From Streblospio benedicti (taxonomy: Eukaryota > Annelida > Polychaeta > Spionida > Spionidae): a stretch of 64,000 nt of DNA. Of this stretch, positions 44,001 through 52,577 are shown one piece after another. The notes beneath the pieces are model-generated. The model was not told where the DNA came from. It made no database searches and worked only from the letters and a program-made list of their open reading frames with translations. The DNA lies in the NCBI GenBank assembly GCA_019095985.1, contig CM032661.1, positions 21,271,432-21,335,431 on the forward strand, in the 5' to 3' direction. The stretch's first letter is position 1. Each line of letters opens with the position of its first letter. The position numbers were made by a program, and so were the translations under genes.

Positions 44001-47000
44001 CCCTTTGCTTGTGACACCTCATCACTTCTACCTTTCGCTGCCGCCAACAAAAAAAACACAACGAAAGACAAAAAACTTAAGACCGCTGCTTGTCTCTTCC
44101 TCCTCCTCTTCATTACAGACCAATGAGAGAAACGCACTAATTACAAAAGTGACAAATAATGAGCCGTTTATAGAGAAATCACAGTGAGATGAGTCAAGCG
44201 TCCAATCAGCTTGTGAGCTACAATTCACACCTCGCAAGCCACACCCTTGATTGTTGCTGCTGCTGCGGCGGTGGCATCATTGCTGCCTCATGATGTAATA
44301 CACACACGGGTAATTGCTCTCTGTCTGAGCTGCGGCCTACCCATAATAAGGGAAGCTCTAAAGTTACGTAAATCAAGCCAATTTCAATGTAACACCTCAC
44401 AGTAATTATGAGAACACAGTTGCACGCAACAGGTAGTGAGGAGCACCATTAATATGATTAATGTCAATGAAGAAGCTGAGAGAAGATTGGATTTCTCGTC
44501 TGCTTTAAAAAAATGTTTGACGGCGAACCCGCTTTTTTTTCCAACTCATCAACGAATCATATGGTTCCCTTCAAATTAAGAGGAATTTACTCAGCACAAT
44601 GAAGGATGTGATTTCAGTGTAATGATTTGTACAGCTTCTTGTGATTGTGTCTCAAAATGCATGTAAACTAAGCGCATGTTATCATAACTTCAGTCCAATT
44701 ATTGTTTGTAAATTACAGAATAACAATATTCAATTTTACAAGCAAAATCAACCTTTTGGAATTATATTTTGTGAAAAATACAAATTAACAAAATCAATGT
44801 TTGTAAAGAAGATCAATCTTTGCGAACTACATATTTATGATGAAACCAATTTAACGTGAATCATGTAAAAGTACATGTTTATTCATTCGTTATTTTTTAA
44901 AGAGAGTGAAACTAGTTGACAGAGTGGTTATCAACATTTACTAAATTTCTAATCTCGAACCGTCATTGGTTAACTAGTGCTTATTTTATTGTTTCATATT
45001 ACAGCACAAATCTGGAAGTTTCGATACGTGTGATTTATTTCACTTTTCTTGCATGTCTAGAGTGATGGTTTAGATGGAATGTAAAATTTATGTCAATGAT
45101 GCTTATTCGTAGTTTCAGTTATTTTAAAATATATTTCTAAAGTAAAGCATAGATAATCAAACCAGTTATGTAAATATGTAAACAATAATAATATCAAGAT
45201 GCATTGAAGGTTTAGTTAAAAGCAAATGTAGAAATATTTTTAGATAAGAAATTGACATCAATTTATAATAGATGATGTACATATTTAGATGAAAAATATT
45301 GAACCAAATGTATCATATATTTTTAGAAGAGAAAATTGGTAATAAATCCGAATCCAGAGAACATTTGAAAACTACACACGACACCAAGAGAGCAGAGGAA
45401 AAATGTAAGTGATTTTGGTAATTATCAATGAATGTTTCAGATTAAATAACAACCTTCATTGTTAAGAAGCTTGATTAAGAGTCAAATGACAACTTAAATG
45501 TTGATTAAGGCATGCTCAAGGTTGACATTCATGTTTAGTCGGCAATCAGAACTCGAACTATATTAGATAACTTCGAAATAAAAGGGCAGAAAATTCCTAA
45601 TTGTTCTAATGAACAAAATGTCGCCAACCAAGAAAAGCTTAATGAATTAGAAAGAGCATTTAATGAAGGTGACAATGCTAAAACAGGCAAAGCATATTTT
45701 TATTTATTTCTCTTGCCATTTAATTTTCATTATAACAATAAGTTGAAAGACATGAAGTTGGGCTAATTGTTCTTTCTGATAATAGAATGTGATGTGAAAT
45801 ACAAAATAGGTTTTAATGAGGGCAGCCATCTGAGCAAGCAAGGGCTTTTAGGTTTGAATAATGATCAATTTTAGAGATGGGATTTTACTGGAGTGGAAAT
45901 TACATCGACATTTCAATAGTCCATGTCCATTGTCCAATCGTCCAAGCAATACATATTTCGGAATGGACAGACACGAAGCATGGCCCTTTCTATGCCTATG
46001 CAACATGTAGCCCCACATGGAATTCAGTCTAAAACCAAAATAAAAAACTGACAAATTCATTATCTTAGTAAAATTCAACATGTGCTACGTATGTAATGTT
46101 TGCATAGCAGTCTCGTGAATTTTCATTACTATGAAATCCCTATATAATACTGCGGACAATGTACTTAACTTGCACATTCCATTCTTGCAGCCAAGTCTTC
46201 GGGGGCGCCAGTGTCAAGCTCCAGCCTGGGTCCCCCAGTCTCCTCTGCACCCATGATGCCTGGTTTTGGTGCTGGAATGCCTAGTCTGGCGGAGATGATG
46301 CAGATGGGAGGCATGCTGCCACCTGGCTTCATGCCGCCAGTCTCTGGGGCTCCTGGGTTGTTGCCCCCGCCTATGATGCCCGGTAGGTGAACTGATCTCT
46401 GCATTTCATTTTACATGTACCTGGTCCATCTTCAAATGCATGTACGGGTAGAAAGATATTTGCACTTTAATAATTTGTATTACCACTGCCACTGTCTGCT
46501 GTAAGGTTGACTGAAAATATTGATGTTTCGCTAATGCCAACACCGTTATTGACAGTAAATAATAAGCACACTGACTGACTGAAAATCTGCCATCACTATA
46601 TACGTTACCATTACTATAATATTGTACTTATAATACACATTCCACATGCCTATGCTAACTCTACATTGTTTACATTCACTTCAGGAGCGGAGATGATGAT
46701 GTACGATCCAACCACATTCGGCACACCACTCACCATGCTCCAGATCCCAGGTCCTGCGATCCAGAGCATCCAAGCCAAGCTGGCCAGTGCCGGATGCATC
46801 ATCACCCGTTACACGCAGGACTGCAAGGTGCTGCGGATCTGCAGCCGTCTGTTCCGGAGCAGGACTTCGCAGTGATGCGCGAAGCGATGGTCGACGTCGG
46901 TTACATTTGTCGCAAGTGTCAAATGGTTTTCCCTGGTAAAGACGCTTGCGTGGCACATCAGCAGATGTTCTGCTACCAGGGCAAGGCAGGCGATCAGAAA

Positions 47001-47225
47001 GGAGCGATCGTCAAGTTGGAACAGATTCAGTATGAGTGTGGACCATGTCAGGCAAAGATGGCCACACTGCAGGAGGTGATGTCGCATGTGAAAGGCGAGG
47101 CGCATAAACAGAAAATGGCGTCTGCTGCTACCACGGTGGCAACGAGTAGTAGTGCTTCAGCTGTGTCAAGTGACGTAGTAGCGCAGAAAAGCAATGCAGA
47201 TAATAATCCCGGTGAATCGAGCTAA
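2908..47225 (+). CDS. ZFHX: ZFHX3/ZFHX4-type zinc-finger homeodomain transcription factor (whole spliced gene)
   Basis: The nine exons listed separately join in frame into about 3,598 residues, if one base is restored in the last exon; vertebrate ZFHX3 and ZFHX4 are of similar size. I count about 24 C2H2 fingers spread from residue ~328 to the C-terminus. Four homeodomains start near residues 2248, 2531, 2857 and 3161, each with a WF(R/Q)N recognition helix. Fly zfh2 has three homeodomains, so four fits the ZFHX3/4 architecture. Stretches such as PVLMCFICKLSFG and YKPYRCEVCNYSTTTKGNL are hallmark ZFHX sequence. PMDLT and PLDLS are CtBP-type corepressor motifs. The product should act in the nucleus on developmental, especially neural, transcription (family knowledge). 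Intron phases are 0,1,1,0,1,1,1,1. It is probably the single orthologue of vertebrate ZFHX2/3/4 (inference). Confidence 0.95.
5017..5700 (+). other. ZFHX intron 1 (684 nt)
   Basis: GTAAGT donor and AACACTTCAG acceptor. AT-rich; I see no other feature in it. Confidence 0.85.
5701..7108 (+). CDS. ZFHX: ZFHX coding exon 2: finger cluster and PMDLT motif
   Basis: It continues the finger begun in exon 1 (CE|VCNYSTTTKGNLSIH). Encodes residues 704 to ~1173. Fingers include CDVCNYETNVARNLRIH, CTLCQYKTNLKANFQLH, CNACEYYTNSIHKLQLH and CTVCCFSTRTKLQLIHH. A run of seven Gln followed by about a dozen Ala lies at 5929-5985, and LPMDLTKP at 6322-6345 is a CtBP-like motif. It ends phase 1 at GATGATG|GTGAGT, and the leftover G joins AT of the next exon to give Asp. 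The frame stays open about 80 nt past the donor, which is read-through and not coding. Confidence 0.92.
5929..5985 (+). repeat. Coding CAR/GCN run (poly-Gln then poly-Ala) in ZFHX
   Basis: Seven CAG/CAA codons followed by about twelve GCN codons. Mixed synonymous codons suggest it is older than simple slippage. It lies in a linker between fingers and is likely length-variable. Confidence 0.85.
10800..15360. promoter_or_regulatory. Candidate conserved noncoding blocks in ZFHX intron 2 (part A)
   Basis: Higher-GC, high-complexity sequence without open frames. Notable blocks are 10800-11260, 12350-13460 and 13800-14660. Homeodomain-type TAATTA/TTAATT words, octamer ATTTGCAT/ATGCAAAT (near 11663, 12137 and 13256) and GGAGGGGTA-like repeats near 11700-11750 recur. 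The enhancer role is inferred from composition and host gene, not shown. Confidence 0.35.
15460..16960. promoter_or_regulatory. Candidate enhancer with a cluster of AGATAA (GATA-type) sites
   Basis: I count at least nine AGATAA/TTATCT words in about 1.5 kb, for example near 15474, 15514, 16095, 16105, 16465, 16520, 16613, 16684 and 16946. Roughly one would be expected by chance in uniform sequence, somewhat more in AT-rich DNA. Three are extended as GAGATAAGCC. Function is inferred. Confidence 0.4.
18894..18926 (+). repeat. (CAAAG)n short tandem repeat
   Basis: About six imperfect copies of CAAAG/CGAAG in tandem inside ZFHX intron 2. Confidence 0.8.
19132..19165 (-). other. Potential G-quadruplex motif (G-runs on minus strand)
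   Basis: On the + strand, five runs of four or five C are separated by TG, TG, AAT and ACCACA. The minus strand therefore has five G-runs with loops of 2-6 nt, which meets the usual quadruplex pattern. It lies in a GC-rich block of the intron. Confidence 0.6.
31691..31855 (+). repeat. Tandem duplication, about 83-bp unit, two diverged copies
   Basis: The unit beginning TCATTATTATAGCC at 31691 is repeated from 31774. Both copies share the ATTGATCA, TGAACATTA and GTCAT segments, with scattered substitutions and a few small gaps. Confidence 0.75.
32260..32367 (+). CDS. ZFHX: ZFHX coding exon 3 (108 nt, acidic linker)
   Basis: Acceptor TGTTGTAG at 32259, donor AAAG|GTAACC. It reads DEPLSGEDDLNDGEVKAEDF and continues Ser-rich to ESK, a conserved acidic linker of ZFHX proteins. 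Phase 1 on both sides and a length divisible by three, so skipping it would keep the frame. Confidence 0.88.
32368..35175 (+). other. ZFHX intron 3 (2.8 kb)
   Basis: Very AT-rich. The only structure I see is a 36-nt exon-like block on the minus strand at 34743-34778, listed separately. Confidence 0.8.
34743..34778 (-). other. Exon-like 36-nt block on the minus strand
   Basis: Read on the minus strand, TTTTCAATTTTAG precedes a 36-nt open segment (LEETLKDFDTTQ) that ends CCCAG|GTAAGTAT, a full-consensus donor. It has both splice signals, no stop and a length divisible by three, but no partner exons that I can find nearby. It may be an orphan or relocated micro-exon, part of a nested antisense gene, or chance. 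Confidence 0.3.
35176..35435 (+). CDS. ZFHX: ZFHX coding exon 4 (two fingers)
   Basis: Acceptor TTGTTGCAG at 35175, donor AACAG|GTTTG, ends phase 0. Encodes residues ~1209-1295. It has fingers CPYCTYSSVSEARIQAH and CPLCSERFPDLGTIETH, separated by a Ser/Gln-rich loop. The second finger is cut by the intron between its two histidines (HIKQ|EH). Confidence 0.9.
35436..36039 (+). other. ZFHX intron 4 (604 nt)
   Basis: AT-rich; nothing further recognised. Confidence 0.85.
36040..36214 (+). CDS. ZFHX: ZFHX coding exon 5
   Basis: Acceptor CATTACAG at 36039, donor GGAAG|GTATGT, phase 0 in and phase 1 out. Begins EHKTNNIQKVMLLVEPVE, completing the finger of exon 4, followed by a Pro-rich linker and an acidic helix-like end (RETEVLKKAEE). 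Confidence 0.9.
36215..37618 (+). other. ZFHX intron 5 (1.4 kb)
   Basis: AT-rich; no other feature seen. Confidence 0.85.
37619..42037 (+). CDS. ZFHX: ZFHX coding exon 6: eleven fingers and homeodomains 1 and 2
   Basis: This 4.4-kb exon encodes residues ~1354-2827. The acceptor GTTTTGCAG is at 37618 and the donor TCATCAG|GTACAA, with phase 1 at both ends. In order it carries about nine C2H2 fingers (from CQTCPMSFNNIDQLYAH to CKTCGKEFSSVWVLKAH), a Met/Gly/Pro-rich region, homeodomain 1 (KRPRTRINDDQLK ... VIKHWFRNTLF, near 40299), homeodomain 2 (NRTRFTDYQLKVLQEYF ... IVVWFQNARQKARK, near 41148) and two more fingers (CKRCLTVFQRYYELIRH, CEKCPAIFPRFDLWKEH). A short poly-Ala run precedes homeodomain 1. 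Asn51-equivalent residues are present in both homeodomains, so both should bind DNA. Confidence 0.95.
42038..42294 (+). other. ZFHX intron 6 (257 nt)
   Basis: Short AT-rich intron, GTACAA donor, GATTCCAG acceptor. Nothing else seen. Confidence 0.85.
42295..43878 (+). CDS. ZFHX: ZFHX coding exon 7: homeodomains 3 and 4, PLDLS motif
   Basis: Residues ~2827-3355. Order: homeodomain 3 (KRMRTTILPEQLDFLYQQY ... VQVWFQNTRARERK), finger CPICRALFRAKSALESH, Pro/Met-rich linker, TPLDLSKPLK at about 43071-43100 (a CtBP-type corepressor motif), homeodomain 4 (KRYRTQMSSLQIKVMKAMF ... VQVWFQNARAKEKK) and finger CKVCNFKYSHKYTIQDH. Phase 1 at both ends; the donor is CCAATG|GTGAGT. The open frame running on to 43919 is intron read-through. 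Confidence 0.94.
44110..44480. promoter_or_regulatory. Candidate conserved noncoding block in ZFHX intron 7
   Basis: A compact, non-repetitive, higher-GC stretch in an otherwise AT-rich intron. It has CCAATCAG near 44201, GGGTAATTG near 44309, ATTAATGTCAAT near 44457 and a short (GCT)n run near 44254, with no sustained coding frame. The regulatory role is inferred from texture. Confidence 0.3.
45327..45404 (+). CDS. ZFHX: Probable in-frame cassette exon of ZFHX (78 nt)
   Basis: ATATATTTTTAG ends at 45326 and AAAAAT|GTAAGTG starts an intron at 45405. The 78 nt are divisible by three and, in phase 1, read through without a stop: starting EEKIGNKSESREH and ending TKRAEEK, then joining exon 8 as Ser-Lys-Ser. 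It is charged and lies in a disordered linker. Matched splice signals, phase and open frame support an alternatively used exon; without it exons 7 and 8 also join in frame. The flanking introns are 1,448 and 786 nt. Confidence 0.6.
46191..46382 (+). CDS. ZFHX: ZFHX coding exon 8 (Met/Pro/Gly-rich)
   Basis: Acceptor CATTCTTGCAG at 46190, donor GCCCG|GTAGGT, phase 1 both sides. Encodes AKSSGAPVSSSSLG then a Met/Gly/Pro-rich low-complexity stretch, typical of the C-terminal ZFHX linker. Confidence 0.88.
46383..46684 (+). other. ZFHX intron 8 (302 nt)
   Basis: GTAGGT donor, CACTTCAG acceptor; nothing else seen. Confidence 0.85.
46685..47225 (+). CDS. ZFHX: ZFHX terminal coding exon, with an apparent one-base frameshift
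   Basis: From the acceptor at 46684, phase 1 gives GAEMMMYDPTTFGTP ... ITRYTQDCKVLR, which then runs to a stop at 46873. The frame that continues with family-like sequence (DLQPSVPEQDF, the finger-like CRKCQMVFPGKDACVAH and CGPCQAKMATLQEVMSH) is offset by one base and stays open to TAA at 47223. One extra base near GG at 46835-46836 would join them and brings the whole spliced CDS to a multiple of three. I think this is a sequencing or assembly slip, or less likely a true allele. The fingers downstream look intact. Confidence 0.85.
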
Positions 47226-50015
47226 GAATGTCTCAGCTTGATCTCTCATGCCTTAAAATGTACTGAATGTTGTAAGGATTTTGAACTGTGAATGGACAAA
47301 TGGCAGAGGGACAAAGCTTAGTTTCTTACAGTATGAAAGTCTCATGAACTATATGACACTTACAAATGTGCTACTCGTTTGTGGCAAGACAGTTTTATTT
47401 TTGGTGATTTTTTTTACAATTTCACTGTTGTTTTAGTGATACGTTTGGATGGTATCAACTTAAATTTACCTTCCCAATTTTGTGAATTTTGTGTGGGGTC
47501 ATGACATGTATAATGAGGGACTTTGTTTTGTTGTTCTTTTAGTGGCATTGGACTTTTTTCTTACAGATAAACTGTCCTATTTTTAGGGACAAACAAATTG
47601 CTAGAAGTAGTTTTTTTTAGATTTAGGGTAAACATGTTAGAGCAATGATACTATTAAAATGTGATAGGGCAACAGCTTTACTTCCCCTAATGGGATATTA
47701 GTAGAACTTATTTTGATTAATATTTTTAAAACAGGTGTCGAAGACTTACTTGTAGTTGGGTAGCATTATATTTTTTTAACTGGTGTCAATTATGACTGAA
47801 TCCTTTTAACCGATCACAATATTTTTTACATTTACATTCAGCATTGATAAAAGTTATGAAAATATAGATATTTTCATCTGCTGGAATGCCCATATTGGGT
47901 CATGTTTAATTTTAGTAGATTATATTCCAAGTCCCTTGATACATTTAAACTTTTTGCGCAACAATCTGCTTTATTCTTCGCATATTTGTACATAGTCTGT
48001 GTGAAGTGAGTGTTTTATATAGTGCTGTTATGATTATAGACTTCAAATGAGCTGCTTTTGTACAATGTCAATTGTATATTTATTTAATGAAATTGATGAA
48101 ATCAACAGGTGTTGTCCGCAAATTTCATCACATCATCACTCGTTGATGACCCTTCTCAAAAAAGTTAGACTGTGTTATCGTTGTTTGCTACTGAATATAA
48201 GTATTTAGAATCTAGAAATAATTCATGCTAACAAACTGTTCTCAGATATCCACAAAGAAAACCAAAGGCACATGTGTAAATACTATGTACATATTTTACC
48301 ATGTTAAGATCCTTATGCGAGATCTCTCATTTTGAGCTTTTTAATCGACAGGGCTCTCCCTGCGATATTTACAGGGTCCCAGACAACAATAGCATTGTCT
48401 ATTGGAAATCTGAAGTACAGAAGACTTGTTATAAAATGTTCTATAATCATGCAAAAAGCGCAAAAGTGTTAATTGTCATGCATGATAGCTGCTTGCTGGA
48501 TGTATTCTAGGGAAGCAGTGGCCAACTTACATGTTGTCAGATGCAAAGCGTTTTCCTCGTTGTGTGTACCAGTTGTCATCGCTTGTCATCTTTAACAAAG
48601 TATGTCCCATTATTGTAGGCAAATTAGAAGCTTGTCGCTGCTACCACAATGGTAGTAGATTATGTGTTTTGGTGGTGTGATTTGACTTTTGAAAGTGGCA
48701 ACAGTTTTGTCAATGTGTTCTAAACAAACAGTATTTCAAGTGCGACTGCTCCAATTGTAAAAATATTGTACATTTTCCGACTCCTTTTTATAACTTACAG
48801 TAAAGCCTATCACAAAAACAAACAACTTTATCACTGACAAAATGTGAGAAATAAATGTTGTTAATAGAACAAATAAGTGAGCCTCAGGTTCGTAGATGTT
48901 TAAGAATTACAGCCTATACTTACATTACAGTCTATTTTTTGTAATCTTATGGAATACTCCATGTCTCGGTGATGGCTTACCTGTAAAAATGTGCTTGTTA
49001 TTGAAGGAAACCTTCAAAAATGTGTTTTGGGGTTTTCTAGTTGTCTGCCAAGCACATTACTTAATATAGGTTGTGTGAGTGACTGTGTTTACTATTGTAT
49101 CTACTATAGTCTTGATAAATCTAGCCCGGTAGTTCATGTGATTTGTTAGCGTTGGTAATAATCTGTCTTGTAAATTTTAAACAATGATATAGGGAATTTA
49201 TTGCTAATGCAATTTTTTAAATCAGTTTAAATTATTGTTTTATACTTTTATTAGTTTTAAGATAATGTGATCATTTCTTCAACCTTATGGTGACATTTTC
49301 ATTTTTAATTGATGAATATCTAAATGTTTTTATGTGCAAATACTGAACACTATGTAACAGGCCACTCTCCTCCATTCAGTATTCCATGTAGTCAAATGTT
49401 GAATTTATATATTGGTAAGGATGGTTACATACTATTGCTTTATCCACGGGGAATCTTCTTATCATCTATGTACACAAATTTTACATCTAAAATTGATTTG
49501 AAGATGGGTAAAGTGAAGGTGACGTTGAGAGTGGAATCTTGTTCATAGCTGAATGGTATTTTCATCATAAAATTTATGGACATTTGGTATTTGCAATGAA
49601 CTGTATGATCTGCCTTCACAGTGTAGATGCTTATCAGGTATTTAGCAACAGTTTTGTTAACTGGTGAAAATCAAATTCAAAACATTACCATACCAAAGAC
49701 AATCTATGTGACTTAAGTTTTTATACAGATAGAAATGTCCATCATTTTTAGTGTAGCGTGCCATAATGTAAACTTTAGATTAGAATATTGAGTATGGCAC
49801 GATTGAAAGATTTGTTATTCTGTTTCCATTATATTGTTACGATGCTTAACAGTACAATTTGTAGGATGCAGGTATCATTGTTTCCTTTGTTATGAGTATT
49901 GTTACAAATGTCATTCTTTTTTATTCAAGTTCAATAGTGTGTTTTCTTATGTACACATTTACTTCTAAATTGTAGTGCTTTGAGCTCTAAATAAAATATG
50001 GCAAACATGTATTTG
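47226..50015 (+). other. ZFHX 3' UTR, long and AT-rich
   Basis: Runs from the stop to shortly past AATAAA at 49990-49995, about 2.8 kb. Three Pumilio-type TGTANATA sites lie at 47987-47994, 48275-48282 and 48286-48293. An earlier AATAAA near 48850 could give a shorter form. No coding content seen. Confidence 0.6.
49990..49995 (+). terminator. Likely distal polyadenylation signal of ZFHX
   Basis: AATAAA followed by T/GT-rich sequence (GTATTTGTGCATTATTGTTTC) within about 40 nt. It is the last good signal before the transposon at 50108. Confidence 0.5.
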
Positions 50016-50107
50016 TGCATTATTGTTTCTAATTCCTACGAATGATGCGAAAATTACACCTCATGCAGAAATGCATTTCTTTATTTTTTTGCTAACATTA
50101 TAGTAAT

Positions 50108-50882
50108 CAGGGTTGGCAAATGTCACGACATTTATAATAAATGTCAATAAATGTCAACAGACATCTATTCTACTCGTATTTTGTCAATTTTGACATATTT
50201 GAGCATATTATTAATTTTCAATACATATATCCATTGTAAAAATAGTTTTATCAGAAAACTCAATATATGTAGAAATTTCAAAATATTATACACTAAAGCA
50301 GAAAGATGCGTGTCACACAGACATTTCTAATGAGCAAGATAGTCAAAAGGATGTATAAAATCAGAAAAAATAAATGTCATGGAGGGATAATTTGACATTT
50401 ACAATTGCCTCATAAAAGGATGCATGAAATCAGAAAAATAAATGTCATGGAGGGATGTATTGACATTTATAATTGCCAAGTATGTAAAAGGACAAGTGAA
50501 ATCAGAAATATAAGTGTCATTAAGTAATATCTATGACGCATCTTGTTGACATGTGGCAAATTGAAAATGTCATAGACATAATTTCATTTATTCATTTATT
50601 TTTCTAATTTCATGCATTCTTTTGACATTTAAGTTTGATTGACATTTATAGCAATTCAAAAATGTCTAAATGACTCGTGAATTTTAAGGAAAATAAATGT
50701 TATAAATGTTAAAGTGACGCACAAATTTAGAGAAAAATAAATGTCATACTCATAAATGTCATAATGACTTTCAAATTTTGAGGAAAATAAATGTTATAAA
50801 TGTCACAACATTTCCGTGAAATAAATGTCTTAAATGTCCACATATGTCGTTAGATGTCAATAACATGTCGATGCCAACTCTG
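50108..50882. mobile_element. hAT-like non-autonomous DNA element (775 bp)
   Basis: Ends are inverted: left CAGGGTTGGCA and, on the other strand, right CAGAGTTGGCA. It is flanked by 8-bp direct repeats ATAGTAAT (50100-50107) and ATTGTAAT (50883-50890), differing at one base. CAG termini plus an 8-bp duplication fit the hAT superfamily. The interior has no coding frame and is packed with degenerate ATAAATGTCA/TGACATTTAT words on both strands. It sits about 110 bp past the ZFHX polyadenylation signal. Confidence 0.75.
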
Positions 50883-50890
50883 ATTGTAAT

Positions 50891-51833
50891 GGTACCCTGG
50901 AAGTAGCATACATGACCAGGCTCTGTGCCCTTTTAATAATTCAAGTGTCCTTAAACATGGGAGAAAGTCCTAAAATAATCAGGGGCTCAATAGAGAGTTT
51001 GAGCTGGTGACTCTATTCAATGCTCTAACACCATCTCTATAGTAACCTAAGATAACAAAATATGTAAATGTCCATATAGAAAAGCATATGGTATTGAGTT
51101 TTAAATGAAGCAATGTATATTTTGATTGCAGAAGGTGTAGAGTCTGAACTGAATACTGTAACTTTCAAAGTATATTACTGGTATTTTAAGCACATGTATT
51201 TATTTCTGATTTATTCATATCACCTGGTAAAAGTATCAGAGAAATAAAGCATTACAAGATAAATATAACCAGCTAGCCTAAGGGTTATGAGTTAGTGTAT
51301 TAAAGTATATCCAACATTAAACAAGTCAATATACATTAAAATTATACTGTGTGAATTAAGATTATGCATATCAAAACTATTAATTATCATTGTAATAATC
51401 GCATAGTTTATTAAAATAACAACCACGAATAGTTTAAAAATTATTGACCTCCTCGTTTGCACAATCACCTTGCACAATACGCTATACAACATTTTAGCAC
51501 TGTCATGATGACATAACGCAAACAGCATGTTCAAACTGCATATGTATATACATTTGTACAGTCATATTAACACAACGTAAACAGCACAGCTCGGTTGTCT
51601 GACTGTTTCCATCGAAATTAATTGAATTAAGAGATACATTACAAACAAAAGACAAAACCATTATATATTGCAATAAATAAGGAACACTAAAGATTTTGTA
51701 CATTTGTGTATATTGTTATTTTCATAATGGAAAATTGAAACATCTAGGTTCAATTATAAATGAAGTTTTGAACTAGATTAAAATTATATACTACATTAAA
51801 AAATTCCAATAGTAGTTTAGCTTATATATTAGG
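50891..51833. other. AT-rich intergenic sequence
   Basis: Between the hAT-like element and the next element. Short open frames only; I see nothing supportable. Confidence 0.7.
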
Positions 51834-51841
51834 ACATATTG

Positions 51842-52569
51842 CTTGGGGGTGGGGGGTACTTCAGGTGTGAATGGGTAGGGGGTGCCACTGAAGGTCCAAA
51901 ATCATACCCCTTAGTGAAACCAGTGAAACTTATGAAAATGATACTTTTAAGTACCCCTAGTGAAACCAACGGATGAAAACAATGGGATATTATCCCAAGT
52001 GGTATTATTATATGTGATACTGTAGTGAAAACAAGATTTTCTACAACTTATTTTTACCTTTTATGCTTTTCTATGGCTCAATAATGCAAAATCACATGAA
52101 AAGAGAGCTAGATATTGAACCTCCCTTAGAGAAACTGGCTGGAATGTTGAAATCATGAACCCTAGTGAAACTGAGTGTTGGCAGGGCCGTAGCCAGGATT
52201 GCAAAACAGGAGGCAAATATATTGGGCGAGGGTGCAGACGCGCACTAGGCTAGGGAGGTTTGAGGGCAAGCTTCTTTACCTCCCCCGCCCCCTTTTTCAT
52301 AGCTTCTGAGGGTATCTATGACAGAAAAGTAAAAAAAAATAAATGAAAATATCTCTCCAATGACAAGGTGATCTCCAAAAACGGAGGAGGCAGTTGCCTC
52401 CCCTGCCTCATATGTAGCTACGGCCCTGGTTGGAAAAGGTGACCCCTAGTGAAACTTAGAGTTGGAACAGGTGACCCCTAGTGAAACTGCAATGTTGAAA
52501 AAGGTGACCCCTATCAGTGACACATGCCGTATAGGTTGACCATGGAAGTACCCGCCCCCCTCCCCCGAG
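51842..52569. mobile_element. Non-autonomous DNA element with G-rich inverted ends and 32-bp internal tandem repeats
   Basis: Left end CTTGGGGGTGGGGGGTACTT; the right end on the other strand reads CTCGGGGGAGGGGGGCGGGT then ACTTCC. Flanking 8-bp repeats ACATATTG (51834-51841) and ACACATTG (52570-52577) differ at one base. Inside, CCTAGTGAAACT recurs with a period of about 32 bp near 52445, 52477 and in the copy interrupted at 52182, with looser copies toward the left end. It has no coding capacity. The 8-bp duplication suggests hAT-like transposition, though the ends do not start with CAG. Confidence 0.65.
52182..52428. mobile_element. 247-bp DNA element nested inside the previous element
   Basis: Inverted ends CAGGGCCGTAGC (left) and, on the other strand, CAGGGCCGTAGCTAC (right). 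Flanked by perfect 5-bp repeats GTTGG at 52177-52181 and 52429-52433. Removing it with one repeat restores a 32-bp unit matching its neighbours (GAAACTGAGTGTTGG then AAAAGGTGACCCC). A 5-bp duplication fits the hAT5-type group among others. Interior carries inverted GAGGCA/TGCCTC-rich sequence and no ORF. Confidence 0.75.
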
Positions 52570-52577
52570 ACACATTG

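Larger units (their letters stand above)
43879..46190 (+). other. ZFHX intron 7 (2.3 kb)
   Basis: Contains a higher-complexity block at about 44110-44480, a probable cassette exon at 45327-45404, and AT-rich sequence elsewhere. Confidence 0.8.

Noticed and set aside
46830-46846. A 17-nt GT...AG stretch that would restore frame in the last ZFHX exon if treated as an intron
   Set aside because: Far too short for spliceosomal removal; a one-base sequence slip is simpler.
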